DNA from: Methylocystaceae bacterium
GTDB taxonomy: Bacteria > Pseudomonadota > Alphaproteobacteria > Rhodospirillales > Terasakiellaceae
DNA length: 64,000 nucleotides
Direction of reading: 5' to 3'
Assembly (NCBI GenBank): GCA_013373205.1
Contig: JABXIG010000004.1
Span: 229,029 to 293,028 of the forward strand
Part shown: one piece after another, positions 1 to 7,542 of the stretch
Layout: the number at the start of each line of letters is the position of its first letter
How positions within the stretch are numbered: the stretch's first letter is position 1
The notes under the pieces: generated by a model
What the model was told of the DNA's origin: nothing
Seen by the model: the letters and a program-made list of their open reading frames with translations, nothing else
Databases searched by the model: none
Program-made: the position numbers and the translations under genes

Positions 1-34
1 TTACAGTTACGTATGTTTGTGAGAAGATTTTCCA

Positions 35-775
35 TTAAGTTTGGTTTTTTATGTCGCTTAATAATGTATCCACAAACTCAGGGACCACTTCACTAGCCGG
101 ACCATAGATGGTTTCATCAAACAAGGTTGCCCCGTTTGAAGGATCGAGATTAAGTTCAACGCTATGGCAGTCCCCGATTTGTTTGACGGCTTGAACAAAA
201 CCTGCCGCCGGATAGACATTGCCGGATGTTCCGATAGAAATGAACAGGTCGGCATCTTCCAGGGCCTCGTAAATATCTTCCATCTGTAAGGGGATTTCAC
301 CAAACCAGACGATGTGTGGACGCAAACTGCCTGTTGAGTGACAATCTGGACAAGCTGTGTCGATGTGCAGGCCTTTTTCCCAAATAAGCAAAGTTTTACA
401 GTGATTACAGCGTACTTTCATGAGCTCACCATGCATATGGATGATATTTTCATTGCCTGCCAGTTCATGCAGGTTGTCAATGTTTTGTGTCACGATCAGT
501 ACCCGGCCCGGCCAGTTTTTCTCAAGTTTTGCTAAAGCAAGATGACCCGGGTTGGGTTGTGGTTTTTCATCAACAAGCTGTGCACGTCGCGCATTGTAAA
601 AATCCTGTACCATTTTGGGGTTGCGTACAAAAGCTTCGGGGGTGGCGACATCTTCAAGATCGACCTTGGACCAGATGCCATCCTTGCAGCGAAAGGTATC
701 TAATCCTGATTCGCGTGAAATGCCTGCACCTGTTAAAATAACGATGGTGCCATCTGGATCTATTCGTCTGTTCAT
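35..775 (-). CDS. cobB: NAD-dependent protein deacylase, sirtuin (CobB-like)
   Basis: Cytoplasmic sirtuin that removes acyl groups from lysines using NAD+. The 246-residue length fits bacterial CobB. The NAD-binding motif GAGISRESGL is at residues 16-25, TQNIDNLH at 96-103, catalytic His at 115 (HMHGE), and the zinc-ribbon cysteines at 123, 126, 142 and 145. Tyr60 and Arg63 (FYNARR) match the Tyr/Arg pair that lets class III sirtuins such as E. coli CobB and SIRT5 bind succinyl or malonyl groups, so desuccinylase activity is plausible. The gene is divergent from the downstream phosphatase gene, with about 60 bp between the starts. The family is certain; substrate range is inferred. Confidence 0.95.
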   Translation of the reverse strand: MNRRIDPDGTIVILTGAGISRESGLDTFRCKDGIWSKVDLEDVATPEAFVRNPKMVQDFYNARRAQLVDEKPQPNPGHLALAKLEKNWPGRVLIVTQNIDNLHELAGNENIIHMHGELMKVRCNHCKTLLIWEKGLHIDTACPDCHSTGSLRPHIVWFGEIPLQMEDIYEALEDADLFISIGTSGNVYPAAGFVQAVKQIGDCHSVELNLDPSNGATLFDETIYGPASEVVPEFVDTLLSDIKNQT

Positions 776-835
776 GGTTGCGTCCCCTTAAATTTCCCCT
801 CATATTAAGAAAAATTAAAAAAAAGGGGAAGGCTT

Positions 836-1315
836 GTGGTTAAAGTCCTGTTCGTTTGTTTAGGAAATATTTGTCGTTCGCCTACGGCTGAAGGTGTGTT
901 TCGTGATCTGGTTGCTCAAAAAGGACTGAGTAACGAGATCATGACCGATTCAGCCGGGACAGGGGATTGGCATGTGGGGAGCCCACCGGATGAACGCGCA
1001 CAAAAAGCGGCTTTGGCGCGGGGGGTGGATTTATCGGATTTGCGTGCGCGTCAAGTTATTGCAAAGGATTTTATCCAGTTTGATTATGTGCTGGCAATGG
1101 ATCGGTCCAACTATGCGAAATTGCAGCAAATTTGCCCACCGGGTTATGAAGATCGTTTACATATGTTCTTGAACTTTTTTGCCAACAGTCCGGAAGAAGA
1201 AGTCCCGGACCCTTATTTTGGTGGTCCGGCTGGGTTTGATTATGTACTTGATCTAATTGAAGAAGCTTCCGTCGGGTTATTAAAAGATATTGAAACAGGT
1301 TATCTTGGTCGTTAA
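836..1315 (+). CDS. Low-molecular-weight protein-tyrosine phosphatase
   Basis: Cytoplasmic phosphatase of the LMW-PTP family (159 residues, the usual size). The CX5RS phosphate loop is at the very N-terminus: Cys8, Arg14, Ser15 within CLGNICRSP. The general-acid Asp125 lies in the DPYFGG segment. The chosen start is GTG at 836, preceded by a purine-rich GGGGAAGG ribosome site. It stands alone, with no tyrosine kinase or capsule genes beside it, so it need not be a Wzb-type exopolysaccharide regulator. Its stop codon overlaps the stop of the convergent diguanylate cyclase gene within a TTAA sequence. Confidence 0.93.
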   Translation: MVKVLFVCLGNICRSPTAEGVFRDLVAQKGLSNEIMTDSAGTGDWHVGSPPDERAQKAALARGVDLSDLRARQVIAKDFIQFDYVLAMDRSNYAKLQQICPPGYEDRLHMFLNFFANSPEEEVPDPYFGGPAGFDYVLDLIEEASVGLLKDIETGYLGR

Positions 1316-3546
1316 CAGACTTTGTTGCGGCCCATGGATTTTGCCCGGTAAAGCGCTTTATCGGCACGTTTGATAATATCTTCCATCCGTTCATCAGACA
1401 GACTGTCATAAACGGCAACACCGATGGACACAGTGATAAAGAAGGTTTCATTATTTTCATTTTGGATGGGCAGCTCTTCGATGGCAGCGCGCAGCCGTTC
1501 TGCCAGAATGAAAGCACCATCGCGATTGGTTTCCGGCAAGAAGACGCAGAATTCTTCCCCCCCTAATCGACCCATGATATCAATATTGCGCAGGACTTTT
1601 TTGCAGGCTTCGGCGAATTTTTTCAGGGTTCTGTCACCGATCGTGTGGCCGTGGTTATCATTGACACTTTTAAAATGGTCCAGGTCCATCAACAAAACGG
1701 ATAAGGCATGGCCAGCGCGCTGGCTGCGTTTGATCTCGCGTTCCAGTAACAAGGTGAAATAACGACGATTGTAGAGTTCGGTCAATACATCCGTATTGGC
1801 CATTTTACGAAGTCGGGCCGCCATACGTTTATGTTCGGTGATATCAACATAAGTGGTGATGAAACCAACGGATTTCCCATCAATCTTTAATGGTTTTCCT
1901 GTCACTTCTAAGGTCCGTCCATTGGGACGCTGACGTTCAAAATGATGGGGTTCAAATTTTAGACTGGCTTGGAGACGCATTTTAACTTGTTGTTCAGGGT
2001 CTCCTGGCCCGTATTCACCGCGTTCTGCATTAAAACGCAGTAAATCTTCATAGCTCATGACAGGTTTAATCAGGTGTTCGGGAAATTCCAGTAAGGTGAA
2101 AAAGGCTTTGTTCCAAAAGATGATATTAAGGTTTTCATCAATTACCGTGACGCCCTGATCCAGATTTTGCAGCAAAGCTTGAAGATAGGTTGCGTTGCGT
2201 TTGGCTTCTTCTTCAGCTTTTTTTCGTTCTGTAATATCGGTATAGGTGGTGACAAAGGCATCCTTTAACCATTTGCCGCGAATTTCAAGTATGGTGCCGT
2301 CGGGTCTTACCCGTTCAAACACATGGTCATCGCGCATCTTCGCTTTTGCAAGGGTTTCAGCAATTTTTTCTTCTGGTATGCCGGGTCCATATTCACCACG
2401 CCGGGCATTATAATCGACCAGTTGTTTCATGTCCGGCAGGTGATTGAGGAACATTTCTTCGGGAAATTGTAAAAGTTCCTTAAATCGGTCATTACAAATC
2501 AGCATTTGCAGGTTTTCATTAAATAATGTCACGCCGCTTGGAAGGTTTTCAACAATGGTTTGCAGGCGTTCATTTTCAATACGTCGTTTGTACAGTAAAT
2601 AGAAAGAGATCAGCAGAATGATACAGATGACACAGACCATCGTTGCGTTTCGATAGGCATTCGAGCGAATTTTATCAATGGATCCAAACACCAGAATGGA
2701 CCATTTGGGATGTGTCATTTCAATGCGGTTAAAGATGTAGTTTGTTTTATGGATTCGAACAGGCACCGCGTTATTTAGATTATATGTATTTAAGTTTATT
2801 TTTAAAGGTTGAATATCAGGAATAGGATATTGTTTTGTGCGGGCAATAAACAAGCGATCCTTGGTTGATATGGGGCCAATGGATTTAAGATAAAAGCGCG
2901 GATTTGAACTGTAAAAAATGATATTTTTCTCATCGACCAGCGCGAAATCATCCAGAAAGTCATTGGAAAGGGTTTGTAACAGGTCCATGTCTAACTTAAC
3001 GACAAGCACACCTAATTGCTCTGTCTCGTTATAGATTGCGCGTGCGACATAATAGCCTAGCTCGTTCGAGGTAATGCCAATTGCTAAAAAATGTCCTTTG
3101 CCGTGCTCAAGCGCATCCGTGAAATAGGGACGAAAGGCGTAATTTTTGTCAATAAAGCTATCTTTTGACAGGTAGTCGCTGGAACTGATCGTCAGTCCGG
3201 TTTTGTCCAGGATAAATATGTTGGACGTTTTGAGTTTTTGATTGGCGTGTTCCAGAAATTGATTGGATCGGGTGCGCAGATCATTATTATCTGCGTCTAA
3301 TAGCCTTTGTTGTAAAAGGGGTTGGTTCGACAGCATGTTGGCAATAATGTCGACTTTATCCAGCTCCCCTTTTAGGTAGTTTTGAAAGAGTTGGGATTTA
3401 TCTATAAGATGGTCACGTAACTCCTGCGTACCTATTCTAGTATAGGTATTGGCACTCAGCCAGCCAATAAAAACAATCAGGCACAGCCCAATGATTAGGC
3501 TGAGTATGATTTTTATATTGAGTGATCGTCTGTTTTTGCCAGCCAT
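1312..3546 (-). CDS. Membrane diguanylate cyclase with two PAS domains (GGEEF)
   Basis: Makes cyclic di-GMP in response to a sensed signal. Order in the 744 residues: N-terminal membrane helix (about 10-30), an extracytoplasmic sensor region of about 270 residues resembling a Cache domain, a second membrane helix (about 302-322), two similar PAS domains (about 330-445 and 455-570, each with a RGEYGPG segment), and a GGDEF domain. The active-site motif is GGEEF at 662-666. The allosteric inhibition site RNID lies five residues before it (653-656), so product feedback is expected. No EAL or HD-GYP domain follows, so this is probably a pure synthase. The two PAS copies look like an internal duplication. 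Confidence 0.93.
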   Translation of the reverse strand: MAGKNRRSLNIKIILSLIIGLCLIVFIGWLSANTYTRIGTQELRDHLIDKSQLFQNYLKGELDKVDIIANMLSNQPLLQQRLLDADNNDLRTRSNQFLEHANQKLKTSNIFILDKTGLTISSSDYLSKDSFIDKNYAFRPYFTDALEHGKGHFLAIGITSNELGYYVARAIYNETEQLGVLVVKLDMDLLQTLSNDFLDDFALVDEKNIIFYSSNPRFYLKSIGPISTKDRLFIARTKQYPIPDIQPLKINLNTYNLNNAVPVRIHKTNYIFNRIEMTHPKWSILVFGSIDKIRSNAYRNATMVCVICIILLISFYLLYKRRIENERLQTIVENLPSGVTLFNENLQMLICNDRFKELLQFPEEMFLNHLPDMKQLVDYNARRGEYGPGIPEEKIAETLAKAKMRDDHVFERVRPDGTILEIRGKWLKDAFVTTYTDITERKKAEEEAKRNATYLQALLQNLDQGVTVIDENLNIIFWNKAFFTLLEFPEHLIKPVMSYEDLLRFNAERGEYGPGDPEQQVKMRLQASLKFEPHHFERQRPNGRTLEVTGKPLKIDGKSVGFITTYVDITEHKRMAARLRKMANTDVLTELYNRRYFTLLLEREIKRSQRAGHALSVLLMDLDHFKSVNDNHGHTIGDRTLKKFAEACKKVLRNIDIMGRLGGEEFCVFLPETNRDGAFILAERLRAAIEELPIQNENNETFFITVSIGVAVYDSLSDERMEDIIKRADKALYRAKSMGRNKVC

Positions 3547-3626
3547 TTTCCCTCAAATTCCTACTTTGTTATCTATTATGATACGCTTTCAATAAATTGA
3601 AACAACACAAAAAATGGCAATTCTAC

Positions 3627-3654
3627 TTGTTGTCTGAAGCAATCTCCCTATACT
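3627..3654 (+). promoter_or_regulatory. Putative sigma-70 promoter of the PfkB-family kinase gene
   Basis: TTGTTG at 3627-3632 and TATACT at 3649-3654 are separated by 16 bases. Transcription would start near 3661, leaving a short leader with GGGAG before the ATG at 3687. This supports the internal start chosen for the kinase. The call rests on sequence match only. Confidence 0.4.
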
Positions 3655-3686
3655 GCGCCAAACTATTCTTTATGGGAGTGCTAGAA

Positions 3687-4682
3687 ATGTCGGATGTGGA
3701 TTTTGACGTAATTGGAATTGGCAATGCGATTGTTGATGTATTGAGCCATTCTGGAGATGCTTTTTTGCAGGATCATGGGCTGACCAAAGGGTCTATGGCC
3801 TTGATCGATGCAACACAGGCCGACAAACTGTATGAACAGATGGGGCCCGGGGTGGAATGTTCTGGTGGGTCTGCGGCCAACACCATTGCGTGTTTGGCAA
3901 ATTTGGGGGCAAAATCTGCTTTTATCGGTAAGGTGAAAGATGATGGTCTCGGCAAAATCTTCGCCCATGATATCAAGGCTGTCGGTGTTGATTTTTCTTC
4001 TAAACTGGCAACAGATGGGCCGAGCACCGCACGGTGTTTGATCTTGGTAACCGATGATGCACAGCGCACCATGAATACGTTCTTGGGTGCTTGTGTAAAT
4101 TTAACGCCGGATGATATCGACCCTGATTATATCGCACGTGGGGCGGTTACCTATCTGGAAGGGTATCTGTGGGACCCGGATCATGCCAAAGAAGCTTTCT
4201 TGAAAGCATCCATGGCAGCCCATAAGGCAGAACGCCAAGTGGCGTTGAGCCTATCCGATGCTTTTTGCGTTGATCGTCACCGCCAGTCTTTTCAGGATCT
4301 GGTTGAACATCATGTGGACATTCTGTTTGCTAATGAAGACGAGATTAAGTCGTTGTATGAAGTTGATAGTTTTGATGCAGCTTTGCAGTGTGTGCGTGAT
4401 AAATGCGCGGTTGCAGCCTTAACACGCGGTGAAAAAGGCTCTGTTGTCATCGCGGGTAATGAAATCCATGTGGTGGATTGTGAAACCGTGGACCATGTGG
4501 TGGATACTACAGGCGCGGGTGATGCCTATGCAGCAGGTTTCCTGTTTGGCTACACGAAAAATTTCGATATGGGGACCTGTGCACAGATGGGGTCCATTTG
4601 TTCAGCTGAAATTATCAGCCATTATGGCGCACGTCCCGAAGCGGATTTGGCTGATCTGGTTGGTAAAGCCTTGGAAAAATAA
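3687..4682 (+). CDS. PfkB-family carbohydrate/adenosine kinase
   Basis: Phosphorylates a sugar or nucleoside with ATP. The 332-residue protein begins with the typical PfkB strand FDVIGIGNAIVDV and has the substrate-binding GGSAANT segment near residue 62. The C-terminal PfkB signature DTTGAGDAYAAGF contains the catalytic Asp and the anion hole. Alphaproteobacterial proteins of this type are usually annotated adenosine kinase, but the true substrate cannot be read from sequence. The frame is open 30 codons further upstream. The ATG at 3687 is preferred because a GGGAG ribosome site lies 8 bases before it and a promoter-like element sits inside the upstream extension. A strong terminator follows the stop. 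Confidence 0.9.
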   Translation: MSDVDFDVIGIGNAIVDVLSHSGDAFLQDHGLTKGSMALIDATQADKLYEQMGPGVECSGGSAANTIACLANLGAKSAFIGKVKDDGLGKIFAHDIKAVGVDFSSKLATDGPSTARCLILVTDDAQRTMNTFLGACVNLTPDDIDPDYIARGAVTYLEGYLWDPDHAKEAFLKASMAAHKAERQVALSLSDAFCVDRHRQSFQDLVEHHVDILFANEDEIKSLYEVDSFDAALQCVRDKCAVAALTRGEKGSVVIAGNEIHVVDCETVDHVVDTTGAGDAYAAGFLFGYTKNFDMGTCAQMGSICSAEIISHYGARPEADLADLVGKALEK

Positions 4683-4685
4683 AAG

Positions 4686-4736
4686 AAATCAGCCCCTGCC
4701 GATGGGAATGGGCTTAGGGGCTGATTTTAGTTTTTA
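4686..4736 (+). terminator. Rho-independent terminator after the kinase gene
   Basis: A perfect 12-bp inverted repeat (4686-4697 and 4716-4727, AAATCAGCCCCT and its complement) is followed by a T-rich tract. It begins four bases past the kinase stop. Confidence 0.85.
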
Positions 4737-5015
4737 GGCATACAGGGACTTCCAGTTCTTCTCTCGCCCAAAAAGTCCAAGCACGTAACAAATTGGTTCG
4801 CCAATTGTGCGGATTAGTTTTCCCAGCAGATTACCTGTATCACGTTCACCCATCAAATAGGCAATTTCTTCGGCCCGCCATGTGGCCAATGGCTGGATCA
4901 ATTGGGTCAGCCATTTTTTCTGGCGCATCTGCTCCACCAGCGGAATGGCCCAAAGGTGATAGCCGCGGATGGTGGTTTGGGATAAACAGCGCAGGTTTAT
5001 CTGCGTGGACTGTCT
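4734..5015 (-). pseudogene. Remnant of an unrecognised coding sequence
   Basis: An open frame of 94 codons on the minus strand ends at 4734 and is closed upstream by TAA at 5016-5018. It reads like real protein (RGYHLWAIPLVEQMR, EEIAYLMGERDTGN, IGEPICYVLGLFG), but there is no plausible start with a ribosome site. The only initiator-like codon, a GTG at 4937, falls inside the protein-like stretch. An overlapping frame (4846-5082) gives no sensible protein. I do not recognise the family. I read this as the C-terminal part of a gene whose 5' end has been lost, next to another gene ruin. Confidence 0.4.
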
Positions 5016-5077
5016 TTAAAAATTGTCTGGATTGCCCATAAATGGTGGTTACAGCAACAGGGCATTTCTTTTGAACC

Positions 5078-5434
5078 AGCAAAAAATACGCTCAATTGTT
5101 ATTTGAAATAACAGGTCATACCTATCGCTTGCCAACGTCAGCAGAATGGGAATATCCAGCCCAGGCGGGCACGAAGCCTCTTTATTGGTGGGGGACAGAG
5201 TCAAGCGATGACAAAGCGGTTACGGCTTATGATCTGTCTTTCAAGTTCTTGTTCTGGCGTTTGAAAAAAGAACGCTATCCCTATTTAAGAATTGTTGCAA
5301 CCCGCGATCCAAATCCTTTTGGCTATAGGATATGCTCGCTAACCTGTCGGAATGGACGCAGGATTGAGATTATGAGTCTTATGAGGGTGCACCAACGAAT
5401 GGTCAGCGTGGCTTGCTGTTTTTGCCTTAAGGTA
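5078..5434 (+). pseudogene. Broken formylglycine-generating-enzyme (FGE/SUMF1-like) domain gene
   Basis: The first 78 codons or so carry the FGE-sulfatase signature YRLPTSAEWEY followed by AGT, WWG, and RIVATRDPNPFG. After NPFG (about 5320) the expected continuation appears only in another frame, with two in-frame stops: GL*DMLANLSEWTQD*DYE, where family members have Tyr and Trp at the stop positions. So there is one frameshift and two nonsense codons, and the N-terminal half is missing. Such domains either generate formylglycine in sulfatases or act as accessory domains. No sulfatase gene lies in the window. The gene is almost certainly non-functional. Confidence 0.75.
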
Positions 5435-6539
5435 GGTTAAGTTCTTTTTTTAAAATATCAGCTGCCACTTTATGTCCAAACTCGCTCCAATGCCCATCAC
5501 AGGGTAAAAAGAGGCTGAAGGTATCCTCTACGGATTTTTGCATGTAAGGGGCGAGGTCTACGTAACCGAGATCATTTTTGATAGCAAAAGTCGTAAATTG
5601 GGTGACCATATCGCTTTTTTCAGTGGATAAACGTTTTAAATCTGACAAACGCGGTATAGTAAAGAAAGAAACTTTTCGGCCTTCAGCCTGTTTTTGAATT
5701 TCCTTTATAAAAAATTTAGTCGCATCAATTTGTTCTTGTGTTGCATCAAAATAGCCTGAATAAGTGCCGGCTTTTAAGGTCGCCCCGCGTGAAATATAGC
5801 GTAGTTCCCGATAGACACCATATGACCACAACAAGCGTTGGAGCTTTGATTTTAATTGTGATTCTTTAATCACTGTTTTTGTATAGCTTGCAAAAGTGAC
5901 TTCATTTTGTGGTTTTGTTGCGGGATAAAATAATTCAAATCCGGTTTCAGATTTCTTCCAATAGGGTCGATAGCGCAGTTGGTAGCCTTTTTTATCATGT
6001 TGTTGCCAAACGGCTGGGTCATTATCTGTAAAATCATTATCAGGTAAGACCGCAATTAAGACTTGATCATGACTAAACTGTTTCGCCAATTCTTTGTAGA
6101 GAACAGCATATTGTGCAGGTCCAAAATCGCCTGAAGCACCAAAATTAAGGTACTCTACGTTACTGTGTTTTTCTAACAAATCCGTGAAACGTTTGTCGGC
6201 ACTGACACCGTACCCTTCAACAAAAGAGTCTCCTAAAACGATAACTCGATCATTTTCAGCGTTTTTAACGCGTTCTTTGTCGCGTGCACCATAACTGTTG
6301 GCGATTAGATCGACGCCAAAACAACGGCGTTCCTTATGGGCTCGTCCATTAATTTTATGCCATGCGCCCCAGTTATTATATTCTGTCATCCATTGGGATT
6401 CTGAATCATGGGCTTTTGACATGTAAGATGGCTGGTACGTTGAAATGGATAATCCGAGTTTAAAATATAGAAAGGAGGCCGCTTCCAGAACCACAAATAA
6501 AATAATTATGTTAATGAGCAGTATTTTTATAAATTTCAT
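5427..6539 (-). CDS. Membrane-anchored SGNH/GDSL hydrolase-like protein
   Basis: Probable envelope-facing esterase or O-acetyl-transfer partner of 370 residues. One N-terminal hydrophobic helix (about 5-27) anchors it, so the catalytic part should face the periplasm. SGNH blocks seen: GDSFVEGYGV with the nucleophile Ser105, FGASG near 133-137 (block II), LPDNDF with Asn168 (block III position), and DGHW at 348-351 for the Asp/His pair. The arrangement resembles AlgJ/AlgX-type and OafA-associated SGNH proteins. It lies next to an FkbM methyltransferase and an OafA-type acyltransferase, which suggests decoration of a surface glycan. Its exact substrate is unknown. Confidence 0.75.
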   Translation of the reverse strand: MKFIKILLINIIILFVVLEAASFLYFKLGLSISTYQPSYMSKAHDSESQWMTEYNNWGAWHKINGRAHKERRCFGVDLIANSYGARDKERVKNAENDRVIVLGDSFVEGYGVSADKRFTDLLEKHSNVEYLNFGASGDFGPAQYAVLYKELAKQFSHDQVLIAVLPDNDFTDNDPAVWQQHDKKGYQLRYRPYWKKSETGFELFYPATKPQNEVTFASYTKTVIKESQLKSKLQRLLWSYGVYRELRYISRGATLKAGTYSGYFDATQEQIDATKFFIKEIQKQAEGRKVSFFTIPRLSDLKRLSTEKSDMVTQFTTFAIKNDLGYVDLAPYMQKSVEDTFSLFLPCDGHWSEFGHKVAADILKKELNLP

Positions 6540-6598
6540 GTTCCAAACTCTGCTTTATATAAAGCCGGATGATTTCATTTTATGGGTATAAGGGACGC

Positions 6599-7315
6599 TT
6601 AATAGAAGATATCTGCACAGTCTTCTTTTTTAAACATGCAGGTCGGCCCTATTTTGGAAATCATTATATAACCATTGTCCTTCAGATGGTTATATGTCCA
6701 TGAATGTGGCATATCATCAATGTTGGTAATATGAATTTCACACGCGATTAATTTAGGTGCAATGGCTTTTAGGTCGAATCCTTTAAAAACCGCATCTTCA
6801 AACCCTTCCACATCCACATTCAGGAAATCAATGGCGGTGATACCTGCTTCTTCAAGAATGGAGTTTAACGTTCTCGTTTTCATCTGGCTTGTTTTGTAGG
6901 GTTTTCCCATTTTCTGGGCCCAGTCATCAGCGGCATCTTTATCAAGGGTATTTAAAACATTGCCCGCATCAAAACTATAACAGGTTACTTCTTGTTCTTG
7001 ATCTGCGATCGGACAGCAAAATGATTTATCTTTGGGGCGGTATTTTTGACAAAGGCTGATATTTTTTTGGTCAAAGTCGACATTTACACCTGTCCAGCCT
7101 CTTTTATACAGCCGATGTGTGATGGAACCGCGCAAAGGGTGATTGCAGCCAATATCCACGTAGGTCCCTTTATTAATGGTCGCTGTGGCTTTATCTACCC
7201 AAAAATCCTCGGCCCAAAATGAGTATGCTTTATGGAAAGGAGGGTATCTCAAGTTGCGATAAATGTCATAAAAGTAGGTGTTTTTAATGAATTTATTTTT
7301 AAAATTTTTGAACAT
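6599..7315 (-). CDS. FkbM-family SAM-dependent methyltransferase
   Basis: Probable O-methyltransferase acting on a sugar or other small group. It has the SAM-binding strand TYVDIGCNHPLRGS, a following acidic strand (NVDFDQKN), and the FkbM hallmark FLNVDVEGFEDAVFKGF near the C-terminus. The product is about 239 residues from the ATG at 7315. An in-frame ATG at 7390 would add 25 residues, and neither start has a strong ribosome site. I prefer 7315 because the predicted N-terminus then resembles related proteins. It is transcribed in the same direction as the SGNH gene 59 bp downstream and divergent from the acyltransferase gene, so all three probably modify the same surface polysaccharide. Confidence 0.82.
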   Translation of the reverse strand: MFKNFKNKFIKNTYFYDIYRNLRYPPFHKAYSFWAEDFWVDKATATINKGTYVDIGCNHPLRGSITHRLYKRGWTGVNVDFDQKNISLCQKYRPKDKSFCCPIADQEQEVTCYSFDAGNVLNTLDKDAADDWAQKMGKPYKTSQMKTRTLNSILEEAGITAIDFLNVDVEGFEDAVFKGFDLKAIAPKLIACEIHITNIDDMPHSWTYNHLKDNGYIMISKIGPTCMFKKEDCADIFY

Positions 7316-7542
7316 TGTGAAAGCCTGCCAATCAAAGGTGTAAGGTTTTATAATCTCATTTTTACATGATAGCAACTGGGCCACTTGCATTCATGAGAGT
7401 ATGAACAGGATTGATCGTATGAGTTCAGACTAAAAATCATTTCTATTGTTAAGGTCTAATCGGGGTTCATATAAATTTCTTGCTGAAAATTGCCAATTCA
7501 ATTATTTATGGCGACTTATGATAAGAATGAAATGGTCTTGCA

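Noticed and set aside
4846..5082. A second minus-strand open frame of 78 codons overlapping the remnant at 4734-5015.
   Set aside because: It lacks protein-like composition in its second half and overlaps a better frame. It is likely a shadow.
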